This document shows, one piece after another, positions 30,166-41,401 of a stretch of 64,000 bases of DNA. The number at the start of each line of letters is the position of its first letter. The stretch's first letter is position 1. Location: positions 349,001 to 413,000 of the forward strand of contig JAPFBL010000229.1 in NCBI GenBank assembly GCA_026182355.1, in the 5' to 3' direction. Under the pieces are notes generated by a model. It had not been told where the DNA came from, did no database searches, and saw only the letters and a program-made list of their open reading frames with translations. Position numbers and translations under genes: made by a program. This stretch comes from Hermatobates lingyangjiaoensis (taxonomy: Eukaryota; Arthropoda; Insecta; Hemiptera; Hermatobatidae).

Positions 30166-30410
30166 TTATTTTTGCTCTCGACTTCCTAGTTCCTTTTTTA
30201 TTTGTCTCCTTTGCGGCAGCACTGCTTTAGCCCTCACCCAGTGAGTTCTTCAGTTGACTGTCGTCCCTCCGTCAATTCACTTCTTCTCCTGAGGACGACC
30301 GCCATTACGGTCGAAATATTGAAAAGTGAGTCTTTGTTGTGTTTCTGTTTATGTGTCACTGCTTATTTTAATTGTTATTTGTCCTGCCGGACCGTTTTTC
30401 GTTTATCATG
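30165..30410 (+). repeat. Right pseudo-LTR of the PLE, family C
   Basis: Inverted partner of 27560-27770. It extends about 40 bp further, ending TGCCGGACCGTTTTTCGTTT and ATCATGG before (TA)n. GGACCGTTT close to the outer end is shared with family A. Confidence 0.9.
30283..30326 (+). ncRNA. Hammerhead ribozyme in right pLTR, family C
   Basis: Stem I CTTCTC/GAAAAG (one C-A mismatch), core CTGAGGA (30289-30295), extra C, stem II GACCG/CGGTC (loop CCATTA), GAAA (30313-30316), stem III ATAT, cleavage base T30320. Confidence 0.74.
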
Positions 30411-30424
30411 GTATATATATATAT

Positions 30425-30518
30425 CAATGATCAAACCACAATAAGAAATGGGAAAACAAGACTAAGATCTTTCAACCGTAACAAGCGGTCTTCGTCAGAG
30501 TCAAAAACCCAACCCAAC
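30425..30518 (-). mobile_element. Solo pLTR, family B
   Basis: Minus-strand copy immediately beyond the (TA)n that ends the PLE; it retains the ribozyme and GTTGGGTTTTT side. Confidence 0.75.
30460..30502 (-). ncRNA. Hammerhead ribozyme, family B
   Basis: Same helices and bases as 16764-16806: CTGACGA, extra A, GACCG/CGGTT, GAAA, AGATCT, stem I GACT/AGTC. Confidence 0.72.
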
Positions 30519-32394
30519 TTTTATACATATATATGAATGTAATATATAATATATATGTTATTTATATTATATAATATTATATTTTATTAAAGCAGACGGC
30601 AGCTTCCGCATCCACGACTTTTTTACTGGTGGTTTCTAACAAGTTTTCTTTGGTAGGGCGAGATATCATAATATCTCTAGACGCAAAAAAAAAAAATTGA
30701 ATGATGAACAAATTGCTTGTCGAAATTAGAAGAAATATGAGTTTTCAATAATCAACTGAAAGGAATGGTATTTGGAGTATATATGCTCCTAAAGAATTAA
30801 CTGTGGCGTATATGGAAAATATAAAATCATATTAAGTAGTTATTTATAATATTTCAGTTAATACATCAAAGATATTTGATATATTTTCTTCTTGGAACAA
30901 ATTGTTTAGACTTCTTGGTTTATGTTACTTTTAAACTCATTATTGCATCTGGTCAAGCTAATTGCTTCACAGAGGGGACCCTCAGTTTCAGTTTGTTCTC
31001 TTTTATTAATTTTAATTGTCTGATGAATAATGTTGATTGCTAGTAATGTTACTTGTTAGCATCTAAAGTAGGGAGCTGGGAATACTAATCTGTTAAAGTA
31101 CAGATAGGCTATTTAAATTAATGGATTTATTAAATAGTATAGTATAATATGTTTGCTTTTAGCGAAAGAAGTTTATATTGATTTAAGCTCAACATACAAA
31201 AAATAAACCATTTAATCATTGCATATTCCATTTTAGAAAAAAAAGTTAAGTTCCTTGAAAATAAATTTAAAGTTCCAGAGAATTACAAGTTAAAAAGCAA
31301 ACATAAATTTCAATAAATCTGCAATGAATATCTGATTAATTATCCTCCAGGTTTTTTTTTTAGAGAATTGTCATATATTGAGAATGGGTTATTGTCATAG
31401 AAAAACTGAAGATATCTGGCAAGTTAATCCAAGCCATTTCTTTATGTATTGAATGTGATTGCATATCTTCATTAAAGGCTGAATTGAAATATTTGAAAAT
31501 TTGAAGAAGGATCAGATGAGGTCCAAAAAAAAATTTGGACTTTAGCAGATTTAAAGTAGATCTCAAGTTTATGCCAGTTAACTTAAGAAAATTTGAACGA
31601 AAGTCCATTGAATCTTACTGAAAGTATGCAACTTCCCATCCAAAGTCACATACCTTAACTTATCACTGTGGACAGTCAGGCCAAGTTAGCTGGATAACAG
31701 ACTCCTGAACCTTCGCTGCTTTGATTGCTGTTGATTGATAAGACTCTAGTTAAAACAATGATGCTGTTTTGTTGTTTGAAAGTAATAATACTAAACTTAA
31801 TGATGCGATTCAGGACGTGAGTGGGTTATTAAAGCAATTTATAGCGCAGTTCTATAAATTGCAAAACAGGTTCTGGTGCTATTTTACCACATGCGCTTAC
31901 TAAAAAAATTACTGTTTTAATGGCATGTTGAATTTACAGCTGATAAGTTTAAACAATCTGTATCTGTTGTTACATCTCACCATTGTCAAAATCCCAGTGT
32001 CAATATATTTCATGACCACTGTACTTTACTGTAACACAGTATTGAAATCGTTATTTTTATAAGTACACAACTTATTTTTTGATACATGCATATTATTTAT
32101 TTTATTTACTTTTTATTTGTTGATATTAGTGTAACTTTTTTCTTGGCAACACAGGCTAGAATAGTTAGTATATGCATGCATTTTTATTATTACTTGTTTC
32201 GTACTGAAATAATAGTGCAAAAGTCATGTGTTTCTGAAAAACCTTTCTTTCAGAAATAATTTGTGTCATTAAATATAGTGATTAACAGATCTAAGATGTT
32301 GATTGTTTGTTTTCCAACGCCCACACTTTTGAGGCTTTTACCTTTTAGTACTGTTCTAGGGATGGAAAGTGAAAATATAATCAAATATAATCAA
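30519..32394. other. Unassigned DNA
   Basis: No gene or element recognised. A clean 11-bp hairpin (GCAATTTATAG/CTATAAATTGC, 7-nt loop) lies at 31834-31862. Confidence 0.4.
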
Positions 32395-32850
32395 ATATTA
32401 TATGGCACCCACAGTACCTGTTGATTCTACATTAGGAGTCCTAAATAGTTTCCAACTCCAGTGTATTTAGAGTATAGAGTATAGAGATTTAGTGTATACA
32501 GTGTAGTAGAGTAGGGATTTTTAACGAGTATTTGACATTGTACATACTCTTACCCTGTTGATTCTACATTAGGAGTCCTAAATTTTTTCCAACTCTAGTG
32601 TATTTAGAGTATAGAGTATAGAGATTTAGTGTATACAGTGTATTTAGTGTAGTAGAGTAGGGATTTTTAACGAGTATTTGACATTGTACAGGCTTTGGAA
32701 TGACGGTTTAATGTCCTCTCCGAGGGACGTCGTTTTCAGATTTATTCACCTCCCATGTGTATAAATCGAAGGGACAGGTGGGTATTGAACCCCGGACCTA
32801 CTAGTTAAAAGGCGAGTACGTTAACCACTGGGCTAACCTGGCCCCTCTCT
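32395..32850 (-). mobile_element. SINE with internal tandem duplication
   Basis: Minus-strand SINE (head GGCCAGGTTAGCCCAGTGG at its right end). The 3' body from CTGTTGATTCTACATTAGG to CGAGTATTTGACATTGTACA occurs twice (about 32417-32550 and 32555-32690), with further AGTATAGAG micro-repeats. A B-box region (GGTCCGGGGTTCAATACC) is present at about 32785-32805. Confidence 0.85.
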
Positions 32851-33404
32851 GATTTAAGACTTTATATAAATTAAGTTGTATAGAAGTTTCTTTGATCCTT
32901 TAAACCTTAAGAAATCTTAATAGAAGTGTCAAGGTTCAACAGTTCTAAAGAGTCAAGTAGCAATATCATGTTCCAATGTTCCAACATGATATAACGCCGC
33001 CAAATTATACGTTAATGAAATTATGTTTGTAATAATTCCATAGTGTCATTTCCAAGTTCATATTTTACGCGCAAACCAATAGTCTTTCGCATCCATATTA
33101 CCAATTCCATAGTGTAAGAAATGATTGATTATCTCACGACATGCAACTAAAGAAAGTAACAACATTTTAGGATTAAAAGGTGTTCATAAATAAGCTTTTA
33201 TTTGGCGCTATTTTTCGAAATATAATCAGAATACAGACTTTGGTTTGTTCTCATTCACAATTGAGGTTAGATCATTTATAGCACAATTAACTAACCTATG
33301 GGTTAACTAAAATTTACATCCTGAATTATCTTATGATGCCTTCAGTTATTATTGAATATTTACTTTTACTTGTAACTTATGAACAAAGCCTCGACATAAA
33401 CAAA
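32851..33404. other. Unassigned DNA
   Basis: Nothing recognised. Confidence 0.4.
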
Positions 33405-33470
33405 GTTTCATGATCAAAACAAGGCGTTTCGAACTCATTGTGTTCTTCTTCAGCTTTAACTACATATAAT
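33405..33470 (-). ncRNA. Hammerhead-like core, unassigned family
   Basis: Core CTGAAGA (33447-33453), extra A, stem II GAAC/GTTC (loop ACAATGA), GAAA (33427-33430), then CGCC where ACGT-C would be self-complementary. Both boxes are intact but stem I pairing is weak and stem III is imperfect. A decayed plus-strand relative (CTGAAGA-A-GAAACCATGCGGTC then GATT for GAAA) lies at about 33966-33995. Confidence 0.5.
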
Positions 33471-34589
33471 TAGAAAAGGTAGGAACGAAATTTTAGCCGT
33501 CAGTTGTCCATTTCTGTTTCCACCTTACCGTTACAAACCTAAAGAAGAAGTTTTCGAAACACCTTCTTTTTTTTCTTAAATGTTGTTAATAAAATTAGTT
33601 TATGTGTATGGATGGTTCATAATGTTTAAGTTATTCTAATAAATACCAGGCTTTGAACGCCACTTTTTTTTCATAATATATCTTTTCCTAACACCTTGGC
33701 TAAATTAAGTATTAAAATTTAATCAGTAAATTAAATGTTATAAGATTATTATTACCATAGAGGATGGTATATATACATTATTGAACTATTTTCGTAAATT
33801 ATTTTCACCATGTCCATTATCAAGAGTCCACTATTACAGTGCTTTCTTGATAATAAATATGTTCTAAAACCAATCGAATATAAAAGGCAGTTTGTGTGAA
33901 ATTATTTGTCAGAAGTGAGAAATTTTTCATTCTATTTTCTACTTTTTCATTATAAGCAGATAAACCTGAAGAAGAAACCATGCGGTCGATTCGTGTTGTT
34001 TTCCGAATAAAACCTTTTTTATGGGTTTACTTCTTTCAAATTTTCAAGTTTTAGTAAAAATATTTTGTTGTGCCATTATAAAGGTGTGAGCTTCCACGTA
34101 GCTTTTGTTTAAATTAGATGTAAGTGACAACAAAAAACATAATCTGATGCTCAGGAAGAAATTTGTTCTAAATGGTTTATATTCTTATGTGTATTAACTG
34201 ACATTAGTGATAAATTATCTTTAAAAAAATATACAACCAAAATGTCTGCCTATTCATTATTTATTTATTATTTATATTCAACTTACTAGGCTTAAAATAC
34301 AGTAAATTCTTAAATTATTCAAAATGTATACCCCCTTTTTTTATTTTATTATAAAATGAGATTTGATTACTAACTGTAGTGTTCGTTTTGCCTTTCAGAG
34401 GCGTCCTGTTGACATATTTGGCTAGCTACCTCTCTGTAGTTAGCCAACAATTAGCTCATTTCCAAACAATCATTACAGTTACAAAACATTATTTACTCTA
34501 CTGTTGGTTTTGAAACCCCAATTTGTGGATTATCAATTTGAGTTTTAAACAACCGTTGGATCGTGCTTGCCTGCCAAAGCTAGCTGGCT
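33471..34589. other. Unassigned DNA
   Basis: Only the decayed hammerhead noted at about 33966-33995. Confidence 0.35.
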
Positions 34590-34640
34590 GATGATGACGT
34601 TTCGACATGACTCCTAGCACTGCTTCAGGCACTCCTACTT
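34590..34640 (-). ncRNA. Decayed hammerhead-like core
   Basis: Minus strand CTGAAGCAGTGCTAGG, then GTC-GAAA-CGTC: GAAA and the self-complementary ACGT stem III plus cleavage C are present, but the first box has lost A9 (CTGAAGC). A similar first box, CTGAAGCAGTCACG, is on the minus strand at about 44608-44645. Confidence 0.38.
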
Positions 34641-35399
34641 ACAACTAGGTCAAGGCCTTTCTTGCTTCATATTTATTATTACTTCATAGTTTTATTTCCT
34701 CCTTCTGGAAATGCACACCGCTTAGTGTACTGTAAGCACTGTCATCTTCGTATTAAAGCGTAACTTTTTTTTTTTTTTTTTTTTTTAAACGGCTAAGTCG
34801 TTACTAACAGGCTTGCGAAACTCAATGTATTTTATCTATTATTGTGTCATTTACTTCATTCTATGCTTCAAATCTACTATATTAGTTATACATTTCTAGA
34901 GACCAAAGCGATTGTTCTCTCATTTCAGACCTAAATGACTCAGTTTGCATGATGTTAGAGAGGCACATTTACCTGCTTAGGGGTTAAATCTGATGCTTCA
35001 TTCAATTAACAGTAATTAATTTATTTTCATCTCTCTGTCCTCCCTCTGAAAGGTGGTAGCACCAGTGGTAGCTTGATGGGTCTACTTTAGTCTTGGGTCC
35101 TTTCCAAGCAGTTGTCTTCTTCCTCTGGTGTCGACAAGGTAGAAGTCAGCTGTGAGTTTGTGTTCTCTGACAGGGAATATGAGTTGCCTTACCAGTAAAG
35201 ATAAAACTGTTTTGTCGTTAGAGATAGTCACGACTCTGAGGCAACCTCTTGAGTTTTATTTTTAACTTTTTATCATTCATTAACACCCAGTCTTTACCAT
35301 ACTTATCACTTTCAGTTTCTTCATGCAGTTTGTCAATGCAGCTTTCAATGTCCATGCAGGATTAATAATTAATACATCTGCTATAATTTGGTTCAACTG
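34641..35399. other. Unassigned DNA
   Basis: A 22-T run lies at 34765-34786; nothing else recognised. Confidence 0.4.
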
Positions 35400-35410
35400 T
35401 TAATAGTATT

Positions 35411-35711
35411 TTTTTTTTTTGTTTAAACCATTCCCCTAGGGGACCGGCATTTTGTTTGATCAGTGTTTCTACAGATTCTACATTGGGAGTCCTAAATTTT
35501 GCCTAACTCAAGTGCATTTTGAGTAGGGATCTTTAACGAGTACCTGACATCGTACATGATCGATACCGACGGCTTAACGTCCTCTCCGAGGGACGACGTG
35601 CTCAGATTTATTCACCTCCCGCGTGAATAAATCAAGGGCCAGATGGGGATCGAACCCAGAACTACCAACCCAGAGTCAAGTGCATTAACCAATGAGCTAA
35701 CCTGGCCCCCA
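35411..35711 (-). mobile_element. Full-length tRNA-derived SINE with target duplication
   Basis: Minus-strand copy from GGGGCCAGGTTAGCTCATTGG (35711 side) through the B-box region, central domain (GAGAGGACGTTAAGCCGTCGG, CGTTAAAGATCCC) to the poly-A-like tail. Flanked by an 11-bp direct repeat TTAATAGTATT at 35400-35410 and 35712-35722, indicating L1-type or similar target-primed insertion. Confidence 0.92.
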
Positions 35712-35722
35712 TTAATAGTATT

Positions 35723-36168
35723 AGTTTTTCTCCTCTTGACAGATGTTAACGTATAAATATAATTCAAAATATGAAAAAGGCGATTTAACTTGGGGCATTA
35801 GGAAGGCATCTGGAGAAAGCTGTGAAAAGTATAAAATGAAAAAAAGTTCTTTAATAATCATACCTAATTTATGGATATCTGGGAAGTAGGAGGATTGAGT
35901 ACCGTAGTTAGAAGTAGTCTTCTTGTCAGGGAGCAGAGTGGTAACCACGCTCTGAAACTAAAAGCTTTCAATGCGAGGTTTTTTAAGCTTTTTTAGTTAA
36001 AAGCTTAAAAAGAAATAAATAACCCTTAAAAGAAAACTAATTAATTAGTTCATTATCTTTGCATTTATTTTTACCTCTACTTTCTAATTTTTTCTTCATT
36101 ACTAGTGAAACAAATCTACAAATCTCTATCAAGACCGTCTAATTTCACTGTTTAATATCAACTATATT
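35723..36168. other. Unassigned DNA
   Basis: Nothing recognised. Confidence 0.4.
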
Positions 36169-36172
36169 TTAA

Positions 36173-36450
36173 CCTTTCATTATCCTCTGCGGAGGATTTT
36201 CATCTTAGCATCTCATATTAGATACAGTAATTCTCTGATGCTTGGTGTTATATTCATTACGACATGTTTTGATTTAGGCATAATCTAACACTTCTGATAC
36301 TTTTCATGAAGGCTTAAGCACATGGAATAAAGTTGAAGGGTTAACATGAATTAAAACATGTCGCAACAAACATAACATCAAGCATGACAGTATTGCTGTA
36401 GCAATTAGGAGATGCGAGGATGAAAATCGTATGTAAAAGGTATGAAAAGG
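36173..36450. mobile_element. piggyBac-type MITE
   Basis: A 278-bp fold-back. Both arms (about 100 bp each) start CCTTT(T)CAT and carry GATTTTCATC, AGCATCTC and GACATGTTTT in inverted order. It is flanked by TTAA at 36169-36172 and 36451-36454, the piggyBac target duplication. No coding capacity. It forms a long imperfect hairpin. Confidence 0.78.
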
Positions 36451-36504
36451 TTAAAAATAAATTGGTGAACATAAAAGATGGTGTTTTATTCAACTAAGTA
36501 TACA

Positions 36505-37370
36505 TCTCTATTTATAAAGTTGGTAAATTTGTTTGATTGTTTGTTTCTTCACCATCTCATTTATAAAGTTGGTGAATTTGTTTGTTTGTTGACCCATTTC
36601 ATTTATAAAGTTGGTGAGTTTGTTTGTTTGTTTGTTTGTTTGTTTGTTTGTTGTTCGTTCACCCATTTCCCGTGGAAATAGAGACCTGAAATTAAATATA
36701 TATTATCTATTACCTGAATAATGTTAAATAAAAGAAAGTGATCACTTTCAGCAAGTGTCTTGCGTGTTCGCCTATGACAGTAGTGCAAATGTATTATAAG
36801 TAAATTTAACAACAATTTCTTTTTATTTAATATTTGTGTAATTGAAGCACTGAAAATAAAGTAAAAGCATGGAGCCAGGGTAGCCCACTGGCTTACGTGC
36901 TCGCCGATGATAGTAGTGAAAATGTATTATATATAAAAGTAACAAAAAAAATTTTAAATTTGCGAAATATAAACACTAGTAATAAAATAAAGGCATGGAT
37001 CCAGAGTATCTCATAGGCTTACGTGCTCTCTGGTGACAGTAGTGTAAATGTATTATAAATAAATGTAACATATATATAATAACCTACTACATTAGAACTT
37101 GAATTGATATTTTATTTATTTTTATGATAAAATAAATGTTTTTTTCATTTTTAAATGATTTTTATTTTGCTAAATATACTTACTGTGTATATATCTTGAA
37201 TCATGTTAAGAATACTATATCAAAAGCTTGAGCCATATAATAATCTGTTTCCGTGCCTTAATAACAAGAAGCAACAATTAAAATTATACCTGTCAATCAT
37301 GTTAAGCGAATTAATTTCAATACCTATTGTTATAATTTCTGTGTGACACAAAGGGTTACGGGTAGTCTAG
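36505..37370 (+). mobile_element. Non-autonomous Helitron with triplicated 5' end
   Basis: Begins TCTCTATTTATAAAGTTGG after A36504 and ends GGGTAGTCTAG before T37371. The 5' terminal segment (TTTATAAAGTTGGTGAATTTG) occurs three times in tandem within the first 110 bp, followed by (GTTT)n at 36618-36650. Three internal units of about 130 bp carry GTAGCCCACTGGCTTACGTG or its variants, at about 36760, 36890 and 37018. Confidence 0.87.
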
Positions 37371-38450
37371 TTTATACTTATGTATAGTGTTTGTTATCCT
37401 ATATGTCTGTTTAAATTAGATTGTATGTATAGAAATTGTGAAAATAAAGCTATTCTTAGATGTAAAGTTGCTTTTAATAACTGTGGAGGATGCGGGGATT
37501 AGAATGATAGCTGTTTGTGAAGTGCTGGTTGTTGGAGAATAGAAGAGGTCATTTGCATGAATAGTCAAAGAGTAAAAAGGTGAAGCTAAGGGTGAGATTA
37601 AGAGTGGGTCTGAAGGTCAGACCACCCAGGGCAGCCACTCCCTTACCATTAGACCTTTCGTAAGTAGCTTCTTCAGCCTGACAAATACAACCTACTTAAT
37701 TAAATGGCCCCGTCATTGGGCTTCCTTTCGTCACGACCTGCTTCGTGCTCTAACTTCACTTCTTTTTCTTTTTTTTTTCTTTGATTCAAGGAAGAAAACA
37801 GAATTTCTTCGTCTTGATTATCTCGCCAAAGAATACTTCTTTCAAAGTTAATTGTGGTCTAACAGTATATAATGAGATTTTTTTTTTACAAAATATTCTC
37901 TTCTTATTGAAATAGCATATCATAACAAAGATGAAAGGATTCAAAAATCGGTAAATTGTATTGTTTTCTTTTCACGTTGCGTCCTACTTTTACCATTGAT
38001 TTATGCTTTGAGCCGCACATGGTTCTATGATCTCTAGAAATATATACAAGTTTATCTCAAAGTAAGCATACAAGACGTGAGAAATAAGTTTTAAAGTTGT
38101 GTATTATGGAATTGAAATATTTCTAGTACCTATGCTAATATAATTTAAATATGTTTTTATTGTAAATTTCAATTTCACTATAATTGTAATACTTTAATTT
38201 TAGTTTAAATATGTAAATAAATTATGGCTTTATTGTAAGCCTGTTTTCAGGTCACCCTATATATTTATATTATATACTAAATTAAAAAAATATATAAAAT
38301 CAAATCTCACAAACGAGAATCAAGTAACTATCAAAGAAAATTACAGAGAAAAACTTAACAAAAATGTTAAATATTGATTTCTATAATTAATTATTATCTA
38401 AAAAGTAAATATATTCTTCCTTTATCGAAGTATACGCCTGTTAGAATAAA
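37371..38450. other. Unassigned DNA
   Basis: A GC-richer patch at 37480-37760 has no long open frame. Nothing recognised. Confidence 0.4.
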
Positions 38451-38686
38451 AAGCTTTCACATAAACACGTGAAATAACAATCAATGATCAAACCACAATA
38501 AGAAATGGGAAAACAAGACTAAGATCCTTCAACCGCTAACAAGCGGTCTTCGTCAGAGTCAAAAACCCAACTGAGTTCAAAAACCCAAGTTGGGTTTTTG
38601 ACTCTGACGAACACCGCTTGTTGCGGTTGAAGGATCTTAGTCTTGTTTTCTCATTTCTTATTGTGGTTTGATCATTGACTGTTAGA
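38451..38686. mobile_element. Inverted pLTR pair, family B
   Basis: Two arms around CCCAACTGAG/CCCAAGTTGGG. Minus arm: CTGACGA-A-GACCGC...GCGGTT-GAAG; plus arm likewise GAAGGATC, so the GAAA box is GAAG in both and the ribozymes are probably inactive. The matching change in both arms suggests it predates or was copied through the duplication. Confidence 0.75.
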
Positions 38687-39629
38687 ATAAACAAAAAACA
38701 GTGAAGTAAACATTTCAAGATACATATTATATTCAGAAGTTGATCGTGCACCTAAGGAAGAAATATCTATCTTTTTTTGTGGTATCTATCCATCTATAGG
38801 TAGGCATCGATTATATATCTATCTGTGTAATATAAAATCAAATCTAATGGTCAATAGAACTTTAGATAATAATTATCTAACACCCTGCCTCATTGGTGTT
38901 AGAGTTAAGGATATTTTTAAATAGAAGCGGCTTTTTAAATTTTCGGTTCATGAGAATTGATGTGGATGGGAGTGGTTTGGTTGCTGTAGTGACCAACAAA
39001 AGGAATGTGACACGAACTCAGCGCACCTGAGTATTACCGGACTTGTACAAGGCAGACTAAGCAAGACATCATCGCTTGCCTATACCGACAAGTTTATAAC
39101 ACTGAGAGTAATTAAATTCAACTTGGTATTTGGCTTGGTATCCAACCAAAAAAAAAATACTTGAACTAAAATATGAATTTATATGTAGTTTTTGATTGAT
39201 ACTTGTATTCTCAACAGATGTGAACAAGGCTTTTTCAATTTATTGAAAATATTATTTGTATCTCCGCTGGTTATAACCGACAAACGTTAAATGCGTTTAA
39301 AAGCTATTAAAGCATCAGGGATATTTATCCTTCAAAAAAAAAATTGGCACTATTAGTTACTTTCACGTTAGTGACAGTATGCAATTTCTTCTTCTGTCGT
39401 CTTGCAGGCTTACATGTTGCTAAACAGTGGCAACGAACTCATTAAAGTTGATTTCTTCAGAGATACATCTGAACACTTCGCAGTTACTCCACGAGTTTAC
39501 AGTTCACATAATCTCCAACCCCCCGGTAGGATTACCTCATCTTTCATGTCATAAGTGTTAAAAGCCGTGTCCAGTTATTTCAGCTTTAGTTATTTCATAC
39601 TTTTGTACATAAGACCAAACAAAATAGTT
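38687..39629. other. Unassigned DNA
   Basis: Nothing recognised. About 39590-39638 plus 39921-39948 resemble 42670-42740, a small dispersed repeat. Confidence 0.4.
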
Positions 39630-39638
39630 TTGTTCACT

Positions 39639-39911
39639 TTTTTTTTTCATTGTTTAAACCGATATCCTAGCGAGTGATAACGTCAACCGTTTACCGGCTT
39701 TTTGTTTGATCGGTAATTCTATAGATTCTACATTGGGAGTCCTAAATTTTGCCTAGCACAAGTGAATTTCGATTAACGAGTACCTGACATCGTACAGGCT
39801 AAGGACCGGCGTCTTAGCATCCTCTCCGAAGGATGACGTACTCAGATTTCTTCACCTCCCGCGTTAATAAATCTAGGGCGAGGTAGGGATCGATCCCCGG
39901 ACTACTATCCC
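39639..39911 (-). mobile_element. tRNA-derived SINE, 5'-truncated, with target duplication
   Basis: Minus-strand copy with full tail and body, ending in the B-box region (GGATCGATCCCCGGACTACT side), so part of the tRNA head is missing. Flanked by TTGTTCACT at 39630-39638 and 39912-39920. The related sequence at 42670-42740 (GTTCACTCTAACCAATTGAA) lacks the SINE and represents the empty site. Confidence 0.88.
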
Positions 39912-39966
39912 TTGTTCACTCTAACCAATTGAAGAAAACAAATGTAACCATATATATATATATATA

Positions 39967-40108
39967 TACACTTTAACACATAGAAAAGAACACAGAAAGA
40001 CACTACAGAACTCACTTCGATATTTCGAAGTGAGTTCTGTAGTGTCTTTCTGTGTTCTTTTCTATGTAAAGTGTTTATTGTCCACACGGACCTTTCATTT
40101 TATTCGAA
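39967..40108. mobile_element. Collapsed pLTR fold-back, family L
   Basis: Arms GAACACAGAAAGACACTACA and its reverse complement meet at TCACTTCGATATTTCGAAGTGA: only the 3' portion of the ribozyme strand is left on each side. The tail ends CGGACCTTTCATTTTATTCG before (TA)n. Confidence 0.6.
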
Positions 40109-40133
40109 GTATATATATATAATGTATATATAT

Positions 40134-40270
40134 GGGTTACTTGCCGTTGCGTCTACAACGTGCTTGGTCTCCCTATCTCTTTTCTCCTGAAAACGGATTA
40201 CCTGAAAATTTAAGTCTGTAAGTGTGTTTCCTTACTCTGTGTGTTGCTCTTCTTGAATTTTGAACTCGTA
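40134..40270 (+). mobile_element. Solo pLTR, family F
   Basis: GTGCTTGGTCTCCCTATC, then CTGAAAACGGATTACCTGAAAATTTAAGTC: box CTGAAAA for CTGANGA, stem II GG.TTACC, GAAA. Tail CTTCTTGAATTTTGAACTCG before TA-rich DNA. Copies at 52511-52646 and 52668-52724. Confidence 0.6.
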
Positions 40271-40334
40271 ATGTATATATATAATATAACCTCTATATAT
40301 ATTTCGTATATATATTATATATATACAACGGTAA

Positions 40335-40922
40335 GTATATTTGGCAAAAAAAAGTCATTTAAAAGTAAAAAAAAACATTTATTTTATGACATAAATAAAT
40401 AAGACATTCATTCAAGTTATATAAACGATCAAATATATATTTTAAACAAGCAAAACGTGTAAATTAAAATATTTAATTTATTTACTCAACATATAATAAC
40501 TTTCTTTTAAAGAAAGGAATGTCTTTATAATATTATCTTAGAACATTCGTATTATATCTGACAGTTGTGCTCAAGTTTGTTTCTAAAATTATTCATTTTA
40601 ACCTCCAATGTAATTAGATTAATGTTATTATATATTATATTCAATCCTGACCCCCTAATGCGAAAAATTATTGAATAATATTGTAATATTTTTAAATATT
40701 ATTAAATAATATTAAGTAATATTAAATAACGTAATAGAAAGTCGAGGTGAGTATGCAAGCCACTAGGCTACCCTGAGCCTCTAATACAATTTGTTATTAT
40801 GTAATACAACTACAACAAAGCCTATCACAACAAAAGTAAAAATTATAATAATTTCAAGGTCTTCTATCTCCACGAAAAATGGGTGAACAAATAAACAAAC
40901 TCAGGAATTTTGTATATATAGA
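40335..40922 (-). mobile_element. Helitron, 3'-truncated
   Basis: Minus-strand copy starting TCTATATATACAAAATTCC at 40922 and sharing the body of 2558-3274, but cut at about 40335 inside TATTTGGCAAAAAAAAGTC, so the CTAG end is absent. One tRNA-like unit (GTAGCCTAGTGGCTTGC, minus) at about 40750-40780. Confidence 0.8.
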
Positions 40923-41356
40923 TGAGACAAAGCGGAAAGAAGCAAATTTTGGATCATAAAATAAATTTGGCTCCATTGGGAATATTTGTTTGTTTCATCG
41001 ATAAACTACGTTGTACTGGTGTTTGCTGTTATTCGATTTGGCCGTTTATCTACTTTCATCATGGTTTAAGTCCTACTTGCTAGGCTGCACAGATGTTAGG
41101 CGAGCGGGTTACTTTGAGAGAGTAGGTGCGGTGGGTTCATTATTAGTAATGAAAGTGCTTTATTGCAGAATGAGGCGCTCCTAGGAGAGTGGAGCAGCAC
41201 GGAGGTGGCTATTAGCAGGTGCGATCACATCGGCCCTGCCAGTCAGAGCATGCACACTACACGACCGTTATGTCTTTCTTGCCACTGTCTCGCTCCAACA
41301 TTCAACTCATTTATTCATCTTTTATTTATTAAATAAATATATATTCCAAAAAAAAA

Positions 41357-41358
<2 letters not shown>
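40923..41358. other. Unassigned, GC-richer in the middle
   Basis: 41090-41290 is GC-richer than its surroundings; not open, no motif recognised. Confidence 0.4.

Positions 41359-41396
<38 letters not shown>
41359..41396. repeat. (TA)n microsatellite
   Basis: About 19 TA units immediately before a family-A pLTR. Confidence 0.95.

Positions 41397-41401
<5 letters not shown>

Larger units (their letters stand above)
27560..30410 (+). mobile_element. Penelope-like element, nearly complete
   Basis: About 2.85 kb: inverted pLTRs at both ends (27560-27770 and 30165-30410), each with a hammerhead, enclosing a reverse transcriptase plus GIY-YIG endonuclease reading frame. (TA)n lies on both outer flanks. 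The protein's extreme N-terminus is missing because the left pLTR joins the coding region directly through a poly(A) run, mirrored by a poly(T)/ATTT-rich stretch (30000-30165) before the right pLTR. One frameshift and one in-frame stop disable it. Overall coding identity to intact PLEs looks high, so it is relatively young. Confidence 0.92.
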
